Assembly (NCBI GenBank): GCA_017411665.1
Contig: JAFQPT010000215.1
Coordinates: 1 to 18,959 of the forward strand
Direction: 5' to 3'
Length of the DNA: 18,959 nucleotides
From: Oscillospiraceae bacterium
GTDB lineage: Bacteria > Bacillota_A > Clostridia > Oscillospirales > Oscillospiraceae
The notes under the pieces are model-generated. The model was not told the origin of the DNA and ran no database searches. It saw only the letters and a program-made list of their open reading frames with translations. Within the stretch, counting starts at the first letter, position 1; each line of letters begins with the position of its first letter. The position numbers and the translations under genes are program-made. Positions 12,966 to 18,959 of this stretch are shown one piece after another.

Positions 12966-13412
12966 ATGAAAAGTCCGGTTTTGTTTCGTTCCGGGGACCC
13001 CTCCCTTGACCTCATCCTGCCGGCATCCATCCGTCAACAGATAACCGACGTCATGGAAGCTGCCGAACAGACGCCTGTTATATGTCATGAGGGCATCCGT
13101 GAGCTGTGGTTTATTGGCGACAAGGGCCGCACCGAGCTGCGCTTGCTATTCCTCGGAACCATGCGCATCACCATCTCCCGCGTAGAATTCAAGTATCAGC
13201 GGCAAGGGACTATGACGAGAATACTGGAACTTCTCAAAGATTTTTGCTTGGAAAACGGGGTTCAAAAAATCGTGATGCAATCCGTTGCCACGGAACCCAT
13301 GCTTGCCTTTTGTAGAAAAAATGGATTTTTGCCAGACTCCACAGCGAGCTTTCATCTGAGAAATGAAATTCTGGGAGACTATGTTCTCCAAATTATCCAT
13401 CCAACCACATAA
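12966..13412 (+). CDS. GNAT-like acetyltransferase domain protein
   Basis: In this 148-residue protein, residues 75-125 show the GNAT core. ITISRVEFKYQRQGTMTRILELLKDFC matches strand 4 plus the acetyl-CoA loop (usually R/Q-x-x-G-x-G/A) and helix, and VQKIVMQSV...MLAFCRKNGFLP matches strand 5, helix 4 and the typical K-x-GF end. The loop has QRQGTM, so its second Gly position is altered, and the N-terminal part is divergent. It may be a weak or non-catalytic member, and the substrate is unknown. AAGGAA lies 7 bases before the ATG. It is the last gene of its + strand unit, facing a - strand gene across a hairpin. Confidence 0.65.
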   Translation: MKSPVLFRSGDPSLDLILPASIRQQITDVMEAAEQTPVICHEGIRELWFIGDKGRTELRLLFLGTMRITISRVEFKYQRQGTMTRILELLKDFCLENGVQKIVMQSVATEPMLAFCRKNGFLPDSTASFHLRNEILGDYVLQIIHPTT

Positions 13413-13420
13413 TGCAAAAC

Positions 13421-13446
13421 GGCCCCGATGAAATACCATCGGGGCC
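13421..13446. terminator. Terminator hairpin between convergent genes
   Basis: A perfect 10-bp stem (GGCCCCGATG, loop AAATAC, CATCGGGGCC) lies 8 bases from both neighbouring stops. On the - strand it is followed by GTTTTGC, so it terminates the - strand gene well. On the + strand only ATCTATATTA follows, so termination there is weaker. Confidence 0.8.
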
Positions 13447-13453
13447 ATCTATA

Positions 13454-13885
13454 TTACCAGTATGCTTTTGGAATATGAAGCTGCTCTGAAACGCCCTCCA
13501 GTAGGTCTCCCTTAAACTGAAGCCCAAGGAATTTCATCAGCCCCTCGGTATCTCTGCTTTCGATGGTAATAACGCTCTTATCCTCCGTCTCAAAGACACG
13601 GTAAAATGTTGAGGCCAAACCCCATCCACAAGCACCTTCCGGCTGCACGGAAATCATTGCAGTGGGAATAACGTCGTAAGCGCCAGCAGAGTGGTCAACA
13701 CACTCGAACAAATACCCGCCCTTTGCATACAGAGTATCGCCCATATACGCGCAGGAGTATATACCGTCTTTCAAATCGCCGATATAAAGGCAGTCGTTGT
13801 CTATGGAGCGCATCGTGTCGCTGGCCTCATGTTTGAGAGGCGCCGCGACCGACTCAAGCACTTTTTCTGTAAAATGACGTTTCAT
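13454..13885 (-). CDS. Stand-alone protein of unknown function
   Basis: This 143-residue soluble protein has no motif I recognise. Its composition is acidic, with a Gly/Tyr/Cys-containing central part (KDGIYSCAYMGDTLYAKGGYLFECVDH). AAAGGAAGG stands 6 bases before the ATG. A sigma-A-type promoter lies 22-52 bases upstream and a strong terminator directly follows, so it is an independent single-gene unit inserted between backbone genes. Size, isolation and proximity to the immunity array make an immunity-type cargo gene conceivable, but nothing in the sequence proves it. Confidence 0.65.
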   Translation of the reverse strand: MKRHFTEKVLESVAAPLKHEASDTMRSIDNDCLYIGDLKDGIYSCAYMGDTLYAKGGYLFECVDHSAGAYDVIPTAMISVQPEGACGWGLASTFYRVFETEDKSVITIESRDTEGLMKFLGLQFKGDLLEGVSEQLHIPKAYW

Positions 13886-13907
13886 ATGACACCTTCCTTT
13901 CGCCGTG

Positions 13908-13937
13908 ATTATACCAACCCCCGAAGTGGAGCGTCAA
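13908..13937 (-). promoter_or_regulatory. Sigma-A-type promoter for the stand-alone gene
   Basis: On the - strand, TTGACG (plus strand 13932-13937) and TATAAT (13908-13913) are 18 bases apart. The expected transcript starts just before the ribosome binding site. The rest of the 13886-14155 gap shows only the terminator at 14125-14150. Confidence 0.8.
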
Positions 13938-14124
13938 GGCGGCCAAAATAAGGAGGCGATTAAACGCCGTCTAATTTGCTATTTTTGCGGCAACAACTGG
14001 TTCTTTCACCCGTTTTTATCGTCGCTCCGCACAATTTACCCCTTGTTTTCTCTGACTGCACATGGCATATCTCACAAAGTTTTGCATATTTTATGGGCAA
14101 ATAATAACGCTCTGTTATTTTGAA

Positions 14125-14150
14125 AGCAGGCGCCATCTCTGGCGCCTGCT
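14125..14150 (-). terminator. Hairpin after the second SSB-like gene
   Basis: An 11-bp perfect stem (AGCAGGCGCCA, loop TCTC on the + strand) lies 5 bases beyond the stop of the - strand SSB-like gene. The T-run that follows is short on that strand (TTTC), so termination may be incomplete. Confidence 0.65.
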
Positions 14151-14155
14151 TCACA

Positions 14156-14842
14156 TCATACTTTACTGACTTCGCTGCCAATGACAGACTCGAAGCGAGT
14201 TCCTTTCTCGTCTCCCGCCGCACGCTTGTACTTGGTTTGGATATGGCCGGTCAGACAGGCGCGGTCGCCGCTTTTCAGCCTGGATGCCGCTCTGCTGACA
14301 CTTCCGAAACAGGTGACTTTGGGGAAGTTGACTTTGCCGTTGTCCACCGTTTTCAGTGTGACAATGGTGCCAATGGGCGTATCCCTGTCTGCACGCTCGA
14401 TTTCGTAGATATTGACTACCTCACCCAACAGACACACCTCGTTGCAACTCTGGAGCTTATGGGAACCAATGTCCATCTGACCAGTCAGCCGCTCCATGTT
14501 GGTAGGCGCCCGCCGCAGCTCCAGACCGATGATATTCTGGAAATACCGAGGTCCATCCGCTGTGTTCCGGCGCATCGTCTGAATCATGGCGCTGATGCAG
14601 ACGCGGGGATACTGGCCGGGCTTTACTTCCATTGTATCGTCGATAATGGCCGCGTTATCTCCATAGAAGGTGACGTTAGGGTACTCCACCCGCTCGGTGC
14701 CCGTCTGCCCTACCGCCAGCGTGATAGTAATCACATTGGAGCGGGGCCGAAACTTATGGACGATGCTGCCCACCAGCTTGATGGTATTGATGGATTTGAA
14801 TTCGGTTTCTCTGTCCGCCACAACAATCACGTTGTTGCTCAT
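14156..14842 (-). CDS. Second SSB-like protein with two tandem OB folds
   Basis: This 228-residue protein again looks like two SSB domains in tandem. Domain one (about 17-112) has INTIKLVGSIVHKF, NVITITLAVG, PNVTFYG and FQNIIGLEL. Domain two (about 133-226) has NEVCLLGEVVNIY, GTIVTLKTVD, FPKVTCFGSVSRAASRLKSGDRACLTGHIQTKYKR and RFESVIGSEV. The second matches bacterial SSB closely (V-W-G-A-...-L-KG-V-V-G-L-Q-T). The chain ends EVSKV, without the acidic tail that recruits repair proteins in canonical SSB. The start is the ATG at 14842 because AAGGAGG lies 9 bases upstream; a longer frame to 14887 has no such site. It is only distantly similar to the protein at 8732. Confidence 0.72.
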   Translation of the reverse strand: MSNNVIVVADRETEFKSINTIKLVGSIVHKFRPRSNVITITLAVGQTGTERVEYPNVTFYGDNAAIIDDTMEVKPGQYPRVCISAMIQTMRRNTADGPRYFQNIIGLELRRAPTNMERLTGQMDIGSHKLQSCNEVCLLGEVVNIYEIERADRDTPIGTIVTLKTVDNGKVNFPKVTCFGSVSRAASRLKSGDRACLTGHIQTKYKRAAGDEKGTRFESVIGSEVSKV

Positions 14843-14892
14843 GTAATCCGTCCTCCTTGATTTTGAAATACTGGACCGGGGTCTCACAGTTG

Positions 14893-14905
14893 CAGTATGT
14901 CAGAA
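14893..14905 (-). promoter_or_regulatory. Copy 5 of the 13-bp upstream motif (- strand)
   Basis: Read on the - strand this is TTCTGACATACTG, identical to the copy at 978, and ends 50 bases before the SSB-like start at 14842. It is the only exact copy on the - strand and precedes a - strand gene, which argues that the motif works in one direction. Confidence 0.65.
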
Positions 14906-15033
14906 GACGAATGCCATCCATTTCATAGCGGCAAGCTAAGGACACTATGGAAATTTCAAAATGAATGTGTTAAACTCAAGCTACCAGAATATGACCGTTT
15001 TCGGCCACACAGTAAAAAAGGCGGTGTTTTTCT

Positions 15034-15474
15034 ATGGCTCGGGGCAAGCGGTTAAAACTTGGCGACATCTATGAAATCCCTCTCCCCGACGGGAAGAAAG
15101 CATACGCCCGTCTGTTTGAGGAATTTACACTGGGCATCTACGAGGGCCGCTATGACAGTGTGGATGAGTTACCAGATGACGCCCCCTATTTCCGCTTCAT
15201 TGGAGTCTATAAGCCCATGCTTGGCGATGGGGAATGGCCGATTGTCGCTCATCGCGGCTTTGAACATGCGGATGATGCCTGGCCGCCGCCGAAGTGCATT
15301 GTGGATGCCATCACGCTGAAAGGTTCCCTCTATCACAAAGGGAAAATCATTCCGTGCTCTTTTGAGGAATGCAAGGGCCTTGAAGTCGTAGCCGGCTGGC
15401 GTCGGGACCATGTTGTTGATATGCTGATGGGCGAAACGAAGTGGGATGATTCTATACGAAAGCCTACCCATTGA
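15034..15474 (+). CDS. Imm26-like immunity protein
   Basis: This 146-residue protein begins KLGDIYEIPLPDGKKAYARLFEEFTLGIYEG. That GDI(F/Y)-(I/V)PL-DG-(Y/K)-YAR opening is the hallmark of Imm26-type immunity proteins, which neutralise toxin domains of polymorphic toxins by binding them in the cytosol. The rest (FRFIGVYKPMLGDGEWPIVAHRGF) fits the same small beta-rich fold. It is the first of five closely spaced + strand genes. AAGGCGGTG lies upstream of the ATG. No toxin lies next to it, so it would be an orphan immunity gene. The family call is from the pattern and would need a profile check. Confidence 0.7.
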   Translation: MARGKRLKLGDIYEIPLPDGKKAYARLFEEFTLGIYEGRYDSVDELPDDAPYFRFIGVYKPMLGDGEWPIVAHRGFEHADDAWPPPKCIVDAITLKGSLYHKGKIIPCSFEECKGLEVVAGWRRDHVVDMLMGETKWDDSIRKPTH

Positions 15475-15492
15475 TTTGAAGAAGGACCGAAG

Positions 15493-15927
15493 ATGCTCGA
15501 ACACTTTGAAAAAATACTGAATCGAAATACAGGAGCTGCCAAAGACCAAATTGCCAGTGTCGGGAAATGGTTAAGCGCGCAGGGATTCCCCTGCCCCGTC
15601 CTGCCCGCCGCCCTTGCTTCACTCCTGATGGAAAGCAATGGAGGCCTTTTCACCGTATGTTTTCGGGAATACCAGCTATTCTCCACATCGGAACTTCAAG
15701 AATATTACGAGGTCTACCAGTTTAACAAGTATATGCCGTATGCTTTGCCATGGGCTATGGATGGCTGTGGAAACTTTTATCTATTCAACCTGCGGAATAA
15801 AGATTGCGCGGTTTATGCCGTAAGCGCCGGAAATTTAGGTTGGGGACCGGATGAATGTTATCAAATCGCAGACAGCCTCGAAGACTGTCTGCGACAGGTA
15901 GACCCGTTGGATGACCTAATGCATTAA
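15493..15927 (+). CDS. SMI1/KNR4 (SUKH) family immunity-like protein
   Basis: This 144-residue protein shows the SUKH layout. It has an N-terminal helix, then PVLPAALASLLMESNGGLF (the LP-x-x-x-LL-x-x-NGG core, about 34-52), then YMPYALPWAMDGCGNFYLFNLRNKDCAVY (the DG-GN-Y-F strands) and a terminal helix (IADSLEDCLRQV). SUKH proteins are a widespread immunity superfamily for nuclease and other polymorphic toxins, though some members have other roles. The gap to the Imm26-like gene is 18 bases, and GAAGGA precedes the ATG, so both are in one operon. Confidence 0.78.
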   Translation: MLEHFEKILNRNTGAAKDQIASVGKWLSAQGFPCPVLPAALASLLMESNGGLFTVCFREYQLFSTSELQEYYEVYQFNKYMPYALPWAMDGCGNFYLFNLRNKDCAVYAVSAGNLGWGPDECYQIADSLEDCLRQVDPLDDLMH

Positions 15928-15970
15928 ACTCTTACGCTGGCAGGAAATCACACAGAGAGGAAACTACACT

Positions 15971-16372
15971 ATGGAGTATCAAATCGCACCATATGAAAGC
16001 GTCGGCCCTGTCCGGTTCGGCATGACGCAAACAGAGGTACAGGCTGCTTTAAGCGAACACTTTGAGACCTTTCGCCGCGGCCCCTTTGCCACTGGCGACA
16101 CGCAAATGTACGGCCAGTGCTTTGTAAACTACGATTCCGATGGACGCTGTAACTCTGTGGAGTTCTTTGGTGATGCGGTGGTCCTGTTCAACGGGAAGAA
16201 TCTGTTTTCTCTCTCCTGCCCCGCCCTCAGAGAACTGCTTGCCCCTGTAGAAGATAACGACGCCGGCTTTACCTCGTTTGAACATGGTATCGGCATCTAT
16301 GCTCCCTATGAAGATGAGGAACCGGATAAGGTAGAATCCATCATTGTGTTCAAGAAAGGATACTATGGCTGA
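15971..16372 (+). CDS. Small acidic protein of unknown function in the immunity array
   Basis: I do not recognise a named family for this 133-residue protein. The opening ESVGPVRFGMTQTEVQAAL matches a recurrent G-(I/V)-x-FGMT-x-x-EV pattern found in small, often element-borne proteins. The rest alternates short strands (CNSVEFFGDAVVLFNG, DKVESIIVFKKGYYG) with acidic stretches, consistent with an immunity protein that binds a basic toxin. AGAGAGG lies 8-14 bases before the ATG. It sits between SUKH-like and Imm1-like genes with 43-44 base gaps, which is the main reason to suspect an immunity role. Confidence 0.5.
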   Translation: MEYQIAPYESVGPVRFGMTQTEVQAALSEHFETFRRGPFATGDTQMYGQCFVNYDSDGRCNSVEFFGDAVVLFNGKNLFSLSCPALRELLAPVEDNDAGFTSFEHGIGIYAPYEDEEPDKVESIIVFKKGYYG

Positions 16373-16416
16373 TTGTACTGTCAAAAGACTATCCTTTCGT
16401 GTTATTGGAGGGTTCC

Positions 16417-16782
16417 ATGGTCAGAATCACAACGTCAACAACAGACCTTTTGACATGTAATATAGATGAAGTAATCGAAATTATGGAGGCCTGTGTGGGA
16501 AGTCCTGGTGAGGACATTTGGCTTTTTGCAAACGGTGGCCATCCCTGTTTAGCTGCTATTGTAAGCGGTCACCTTGCCGTCCTTCATTTCTTTTTGAATG
16601 ACAATGGGGATATGTATCAGAGTATAGGCCGTCATACTGAAGACATTGAATTACAGGTTAATGGTGAAATCATGCTTATGTCCTCAGATGCCATCATTCC
16701 TGTAGATAAAGCGCTTGATGCCGCCAGACAATTCTGTAATACCTTTGAGCGCCCCACCTGCATTGACTGGCGCGATTTATGA
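16417..16782 (+). CDS. Imm1-like immunity protein
   Basis: This 121-residue protein matches the Imm1 outline: a strand WLFANGGHPCLAAIVSGHLAVLHFF, a turn NDNGDMYQS, then IPVDKALDAARQFCNTFERPTCIDW. The closing A-x-x-A-x-x-F-x-x-(T/G)-x-RP-x-x-(I/V)-x-W is the clearest part. Imm1 proteins are cytosolic immunity proteins of polymorphic toxin systems. The ATG at 16417 is chosen because GGAGGG stands just upstream; an in-frame GTG at 16399 precedes it. A variant of the 13-bp motif (TCATACTGA) falls inside this gene but is not counted. Confidence 0.65.
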   Translation: MVRITTSTTDLLTCNIDEVIEIMEACVGSPGEDIWLFANGGHPCLAAIVSGHLAVLHFFLNDNGDMYQSIGRHTEDIELQVNGEIMLMSSDAIIPVDKALDAARQFCNTFERPTCIDWRDL

Positions 16783-16807
16783 CTATACCAAAACGGAGGA
16801 TTGAACT

Positions 16808-17284
16808 ATGGATTACCCCATTCCAAGACATTTACAGGAGTATCTGATTCCAAGAGGAGATGAAAATACCGAATACGAGGTAACAGGCGATATCCGCTGT
16901 TCTTGCGGCGGCCACAGATTCGAGGTGTGGGAAAGCAACGACCGCCATATCGTCCAGCTTATCTGCAAAGAATGCGGGCATGAGATATTGGTTCTGGACG
17001 CCAGCAAACATGGTTGGGACGGCTTTGTTTGCCGCAATGATTTTCTTGACCATTCTCTCCCCCTCCAAAAATACATTTGCCCTGACTGTGGAGCGGATGC
17101 TTTTGAAGTCGCCGTTTCCATCTCCTCGCAAGGCAAGCAGGACTTTCTTGAAGAATGCGTATCACACGATGACTCTTTCACTTTGGACGATTGGGTGGAT
17201 GGCTTCGAGTGGATTACCATCTCCCTCTCCTGTCAGAACTGCGATTACAACGAATCGGATTGGGTCGACCTGGAAACCATGTAA
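16808..17284 (+). CDS. Four-knuckle zinc-binding protein ending the immunity array
   Basis: This 158-residue acidic protein has four cysteine pairs: CSC (31/33), CKEC (53/56), CPDC (91/94) and CQNC (142/145), enough for two zinc ribbons. The family is not recognised. GGAGG precedes the ATG by 8 bases, 25 bases after the Imm1-like stop, and a terminator follows, so it is the last gene of the array. Its place suggests an immunity-type function, but a nucleic-acid or chaperone role is equally possible. Confidence 0.55.
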   Translation: MDYPIPRHLQEYLIPRGDENTEYEVTGDIRCSCGGHRFEVWESNDRHIVQLICKECGHEILVLDASKHGWDGFVCRNDFLDHSLPLQKYICPDCGADAFEVAVSISSQGKQDFLEECVSHDDSFTLDDWVDGFEWITISLSCQNCDYNESDWVDLETM

Positions 17285-17321
17285 TTCCCATGCTCAACAA
17301 AAGCTCCGATATAATGAAAAC

Positions 17322-17356
17322 GCCGGCGGCTGGATAACCAGCTGCCGGCTCTTTAT
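17322..17356. terminator. Terminator at the end of the immunity array
   Basis: GCCGGCGGCTGG pairs with CCAGCTGCCGGC (12 bp, one G-U, loop ATAA) and is followed by TCTTTAT. On the - strand GTTTTC follows, so it can also end the convergent gene at 17366. Confidence 0.85.
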
Positions 17357-17365
17357 CTGTCATGG

Positions 17366-18412
17366 TCAATAGAACCGCTCTTTATCCACTTCAAAGAGCA
17401 CGTCACCATCTTCATCTAAGATATACATCGGCTCCCCACGCGAATACATCCGCAGTCCTTCTTCCCGTAAACTGTCTGGCTCTCCCGTCGCTGTAAACGC
17501 ATAGCAATCCACAAAGGAGCGATACCGCAGGCCGTGGTCATCTATTACGTCGACATAGATTTCCAACATGCCGCCATAGGGTACTTTGTATTCTTTGTTC
17601 AAATCATAGAGGAAAGTCTCAGCTCCGGCATAGGTGATATCATCGCTCATGGCCGGGACCGAGGCTGATGCTGACGTTACATTTTCCGGGATTGCCTCTC
17701 CACGCTTCGAAGCAGCCTCCTCATATTCCCGCTGTGCCTCCGGCGTCATATCAACCGGGATGCGGCCAATCTCCTCTCCATCGAGGATTTCCACGACTTC
17801 AATGGACTGCAACTGGAAGCCGCCTTTACGCTCTATGTAAATACCAACGGTCCCTTCCTTTTGGACTGTGACCGCCCCTCCCGCAGGTTTGCTTGTAGCC
17901 CCACCGCTGAAGTTTGTATGAATGGTCAACAGAGCTTCGTAGCGAGGGTAGATATACCAGTCAAGCGTCTGTGTCCGGACAGTCCCCTCATCATTGAACA
18001 GCACCTGCTCGATTTTGTTTTCATCAAAGAGGGGCAGAGACAGCGTAGCAGTATACTGTCCGTTGCTATACTCCATGGGGACCTCCTCCCCGTTGCAGAG
18101 CAGGGCCGCCTTTGTAACATCCGGATTATAGACTTTTGGGACGACCGTGCAAACAACTTCGGCGCTTCTGCCGTCAATGTCGATTTCCCCGTACGCCCAA
18201 TCGGATGAGGTGAGCTGGTTGGTCTGTTCCTCCATCATATCCCGGACGGTCCCGTAAATATTACTGATATCGTTGCTGGTCTGGGACGACATATGATTGA
18301 CGGTGGAGCGCAGGCTGCTTATCTCGGATTTCAAACCCGATATCTGTATCAGGCAGATGACCACCAGGATACAGGAAATGACAGATACAATCAGTGATGG
18401 ATTCTTCTTCAT
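17366..18412 (-). CDS. Membrane-anchored extracytoplasmic protein with coiled coil, unknown function
   Basis: This 348-residue protein starts MKKNPSLIVSVISCILVVICL, an uncleaved signal anchor (about 6-25). A predicted coiled coil follows (ISGLKSEISSLRSTVNHM, to about residue 65), then beta-rich domains (about 75-230 and 255-320) that look Ig-like, joined by a charged helical part with REYEEAASKRGEA. It should face outward, anchored in the cell membrane. AAAGGGG lies 6 bases before the ATG and a good promoter upstream. Similar anchored proteins are found near secretion loci of Firmicutes, but no role can be assigned. Confidence 0.7.
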   Translation of the reverse strand: MKKNPSLIVSVISCILVVICLIQISGLKSEISSLRSTVNHMSSQTSNDISNIYGTVRDMMEEQTNQLTSSDWAYGEIDIDGRSAEVVCTVVPKVYNPDVTKAALLCNGEEVPMEYSNGQYTATLSLPLFDENKIEQVLFNDEGTVRTQTLDWYIYPRYEALLTIHTNFSGGATSKPAGGAVTVQKEGTVGIYIERKGGFQLQSIEVVEILDGEEIGRIPVDMTPEAQREYEEAASKRGEAIPENVTSASASVPAMSDDITYAGAETFLYDLNKEYKVPYGGMLEIYVDVIDDHGLRYRSFVDCYAFTATGEPDSLREEGLRMYSRGEPMYILDEDGDVLFEVDKERFY

Positions 18413-18454
18413 CAGATACCCCTTTCGCTTTGACGCTTCGTTGCTACGATGTAG

Positions 18455-18483
18455 ATTATAGCATTTTCATTGTCCTCTGTCAT
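18455..18483 (-). promoter_or_regulatory. Sigma-A-type promoter for the membrane-anchored protein
   Basis: On the - strand, ATGACA (plus strand 18478-18483, 5/6 match) and TATAAT (18455-18460, preceded by TGC) are 17 bases apart, about 40 bases before the start codon. Confidence 0.85.
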
Positions 18484-18542
18484 TAAGAAACGGTAAAATC
18501 TACGTGATTTCCGTATGTCCCGTATATGCGTCACTTCACTGC

Positions 18543-18571
18543 AAAACAGAGGAGCGTCATCCGCCCCTCTG
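18543..18571 (-). terminator. Terminator after the terminal membrane protein gene
   Basis: CAGAGGAGCG at 18547-18556 pairs with CGCCCCTCTG at 18562-18571, with one mismatch. On the - strand it is followed by TTTTGC. It separates the gene at 18579 from the promoter at 18455-18483. Confidence 0.75.
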
Positions 18572-18578
18572 CCTACGC

Positions 18579-18959
18579 TTACCATTCTCTTGTTTTTGCC
18601 AGTTTGGAGAGTTTTGCAAGCTCCCTCTGATACAGAAGCACAGGGATGAAAAGCAGCACCGCAATGATGCCCATCGGCCACAGTTTCTGGACGATTGCGA
18701 GAATCAGAAACAGTGCGGCCATCAGCAGCCATGGGTTTCTCAAGGTCTTTGTATAGGCGATTCTGTCCTCATAAGATGTGTGCAGTTCAAACGGCTTCCC
18801 GTCATTTCTTTTTTCTACTATCAGCAGCTCCTTATTGAAGGTTGTGGCGTTGGTCGCAATGCGTCCGCCCTTTTCCGCCCATGGCCGGTACCGCACCTTC
18901 CCTATGGAATAGTTCAAGTTGATATTCTTATAGAACACCTTGTATCCCACATCTTCAAG
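18579..18959 (-). CDS. Membrane protein with a two-helix hairpin, unknown function (5' partial)
   Basis: The frame is open through the window edge (the last three codons read Leu-Glu-Asp before the GTG at 18950), so the true start may lie outside. At least 126 residues are seen. The N-terminal 70 are soluble and beta-like (IGKVRYRPWAEKGGRIA, ELLIVEKRND). A hydrophobic hairpin follows (about 75-107 counting from the GTG codon), then a basic cytosolic tail (KLSKLAKTREW). The family is not recognised. A terminator follows, so it is not in the same transcript as the gene at 17366. Confidence 0.6.
   Translation of the reverse strand, partial: LEDVGYKVFYKNINLNYSIGKVRYRPWAEKGGRIATNATTFNKELLIVEKRNDGKPFELHTSYEDRIAYTKTLRNPWLLMAALFLILAIVQKLWPMGIIAVLLFIPVLLYQRELAKLSKLAKTREW

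Noticed and set aside
13960..14223. 87-residue - strand frame overlapping the end of the SSB-like gene
   Set aside because: Its first part is the SSB-like gene read in another frame and the rest passes through the terminator; no ribosome binding site is seen.
18412..18732. 106-residue - strand frame between the two last genes
   Set aside because: It spans a terminator and a sigma-A promoter, overlaps the gene at 18579 and has no ribosome binding site.

Overview
The window looks like part of a mobile or accessory region (integrative element or plasmid) of a Gram-positive Clostridia-type bacterium, probably a gut Oscillospiraceae/Lachnospiraceae relative. This is inferred from strong AGGAGG-type ribosome binding sites, GTG/TTG starts, compact overlapping genes, Tad/Flp pilus genes of the Firmicute kind, a TraX-family membrane protein and many short accessory proteins. 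No integrase, relaxase, origin, attachment site, tRNA, rRNA or CRISPR array is visible, so the type of element cannot be settled from this window.

Layout. (1) 1-2884, + strand: the end of a Tad-type pilus operon, with the tail of a TadB-like protein, a TadC-like platform protein, a Flp-like pilin with a Gly/Thr repeat tail, a TadV/CpaA-like prepilin peptidase and two TadE/TadG-like pseudopilins. (2) 2957-3474: a 23-codon ORF coupled to a possible transglutaminase-like protein. (3) 3657-6074: a more AT-rich cargo block with a membrane-anchored XRE regulator (+) facing an alpha/beta hydrolase, a zinc-ribbon protein and a TraX-family protein (-). (4) 6246-11307, + strand: a sigma-A-type promoter and terminator-like leader precede a diverged AIPR-like protein. 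Then come two proteins of unknown function, a small zinc ribbon, a tandem-OB SSB-like protein, an acidic-linker protein and a DEDDh exonuclease, which together look like a DNA metabolism/recombination module. (5) 11418-13412, + strand: a 10-cysteine 90-residue protein coupled to a second GxGD prepilin peptidase, two unknown proteins and a GNAT-like protein. (6) 13454-14842, - strand: a stand-alone unknown gene with its own promoter and terminator, then a second tandem-OB SSB-like gene. (7) 15034-17284, + strand: five closely spaced small genes that look like immunity proteins to polymorphic toxins (Imm26-like, SMI1/KNR4-like, unknown, Imm1-like, zinc-binding), with no toxin gene in view. (8) 17366-18959, - strand: a membrane-anchored extracytoplasmic protein and a two-helix membrane protein that runs off the window.

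Two signals cut across the layout. A 13-bp motif, TTCTG(A/C)CATACT(G/C), occurs five times exactly and twice with three mismatches. Each copy lies in the gap before a gene and in that gene's orientation, on both strands, which suggests an element-specific promoter or regulator site. Several other genes instead have recognisable sigma-A-type promoters. The second signal is the orphan immunity-like array, which suggests the element may protect its host against toxins delivered by neighbouring bacteria.
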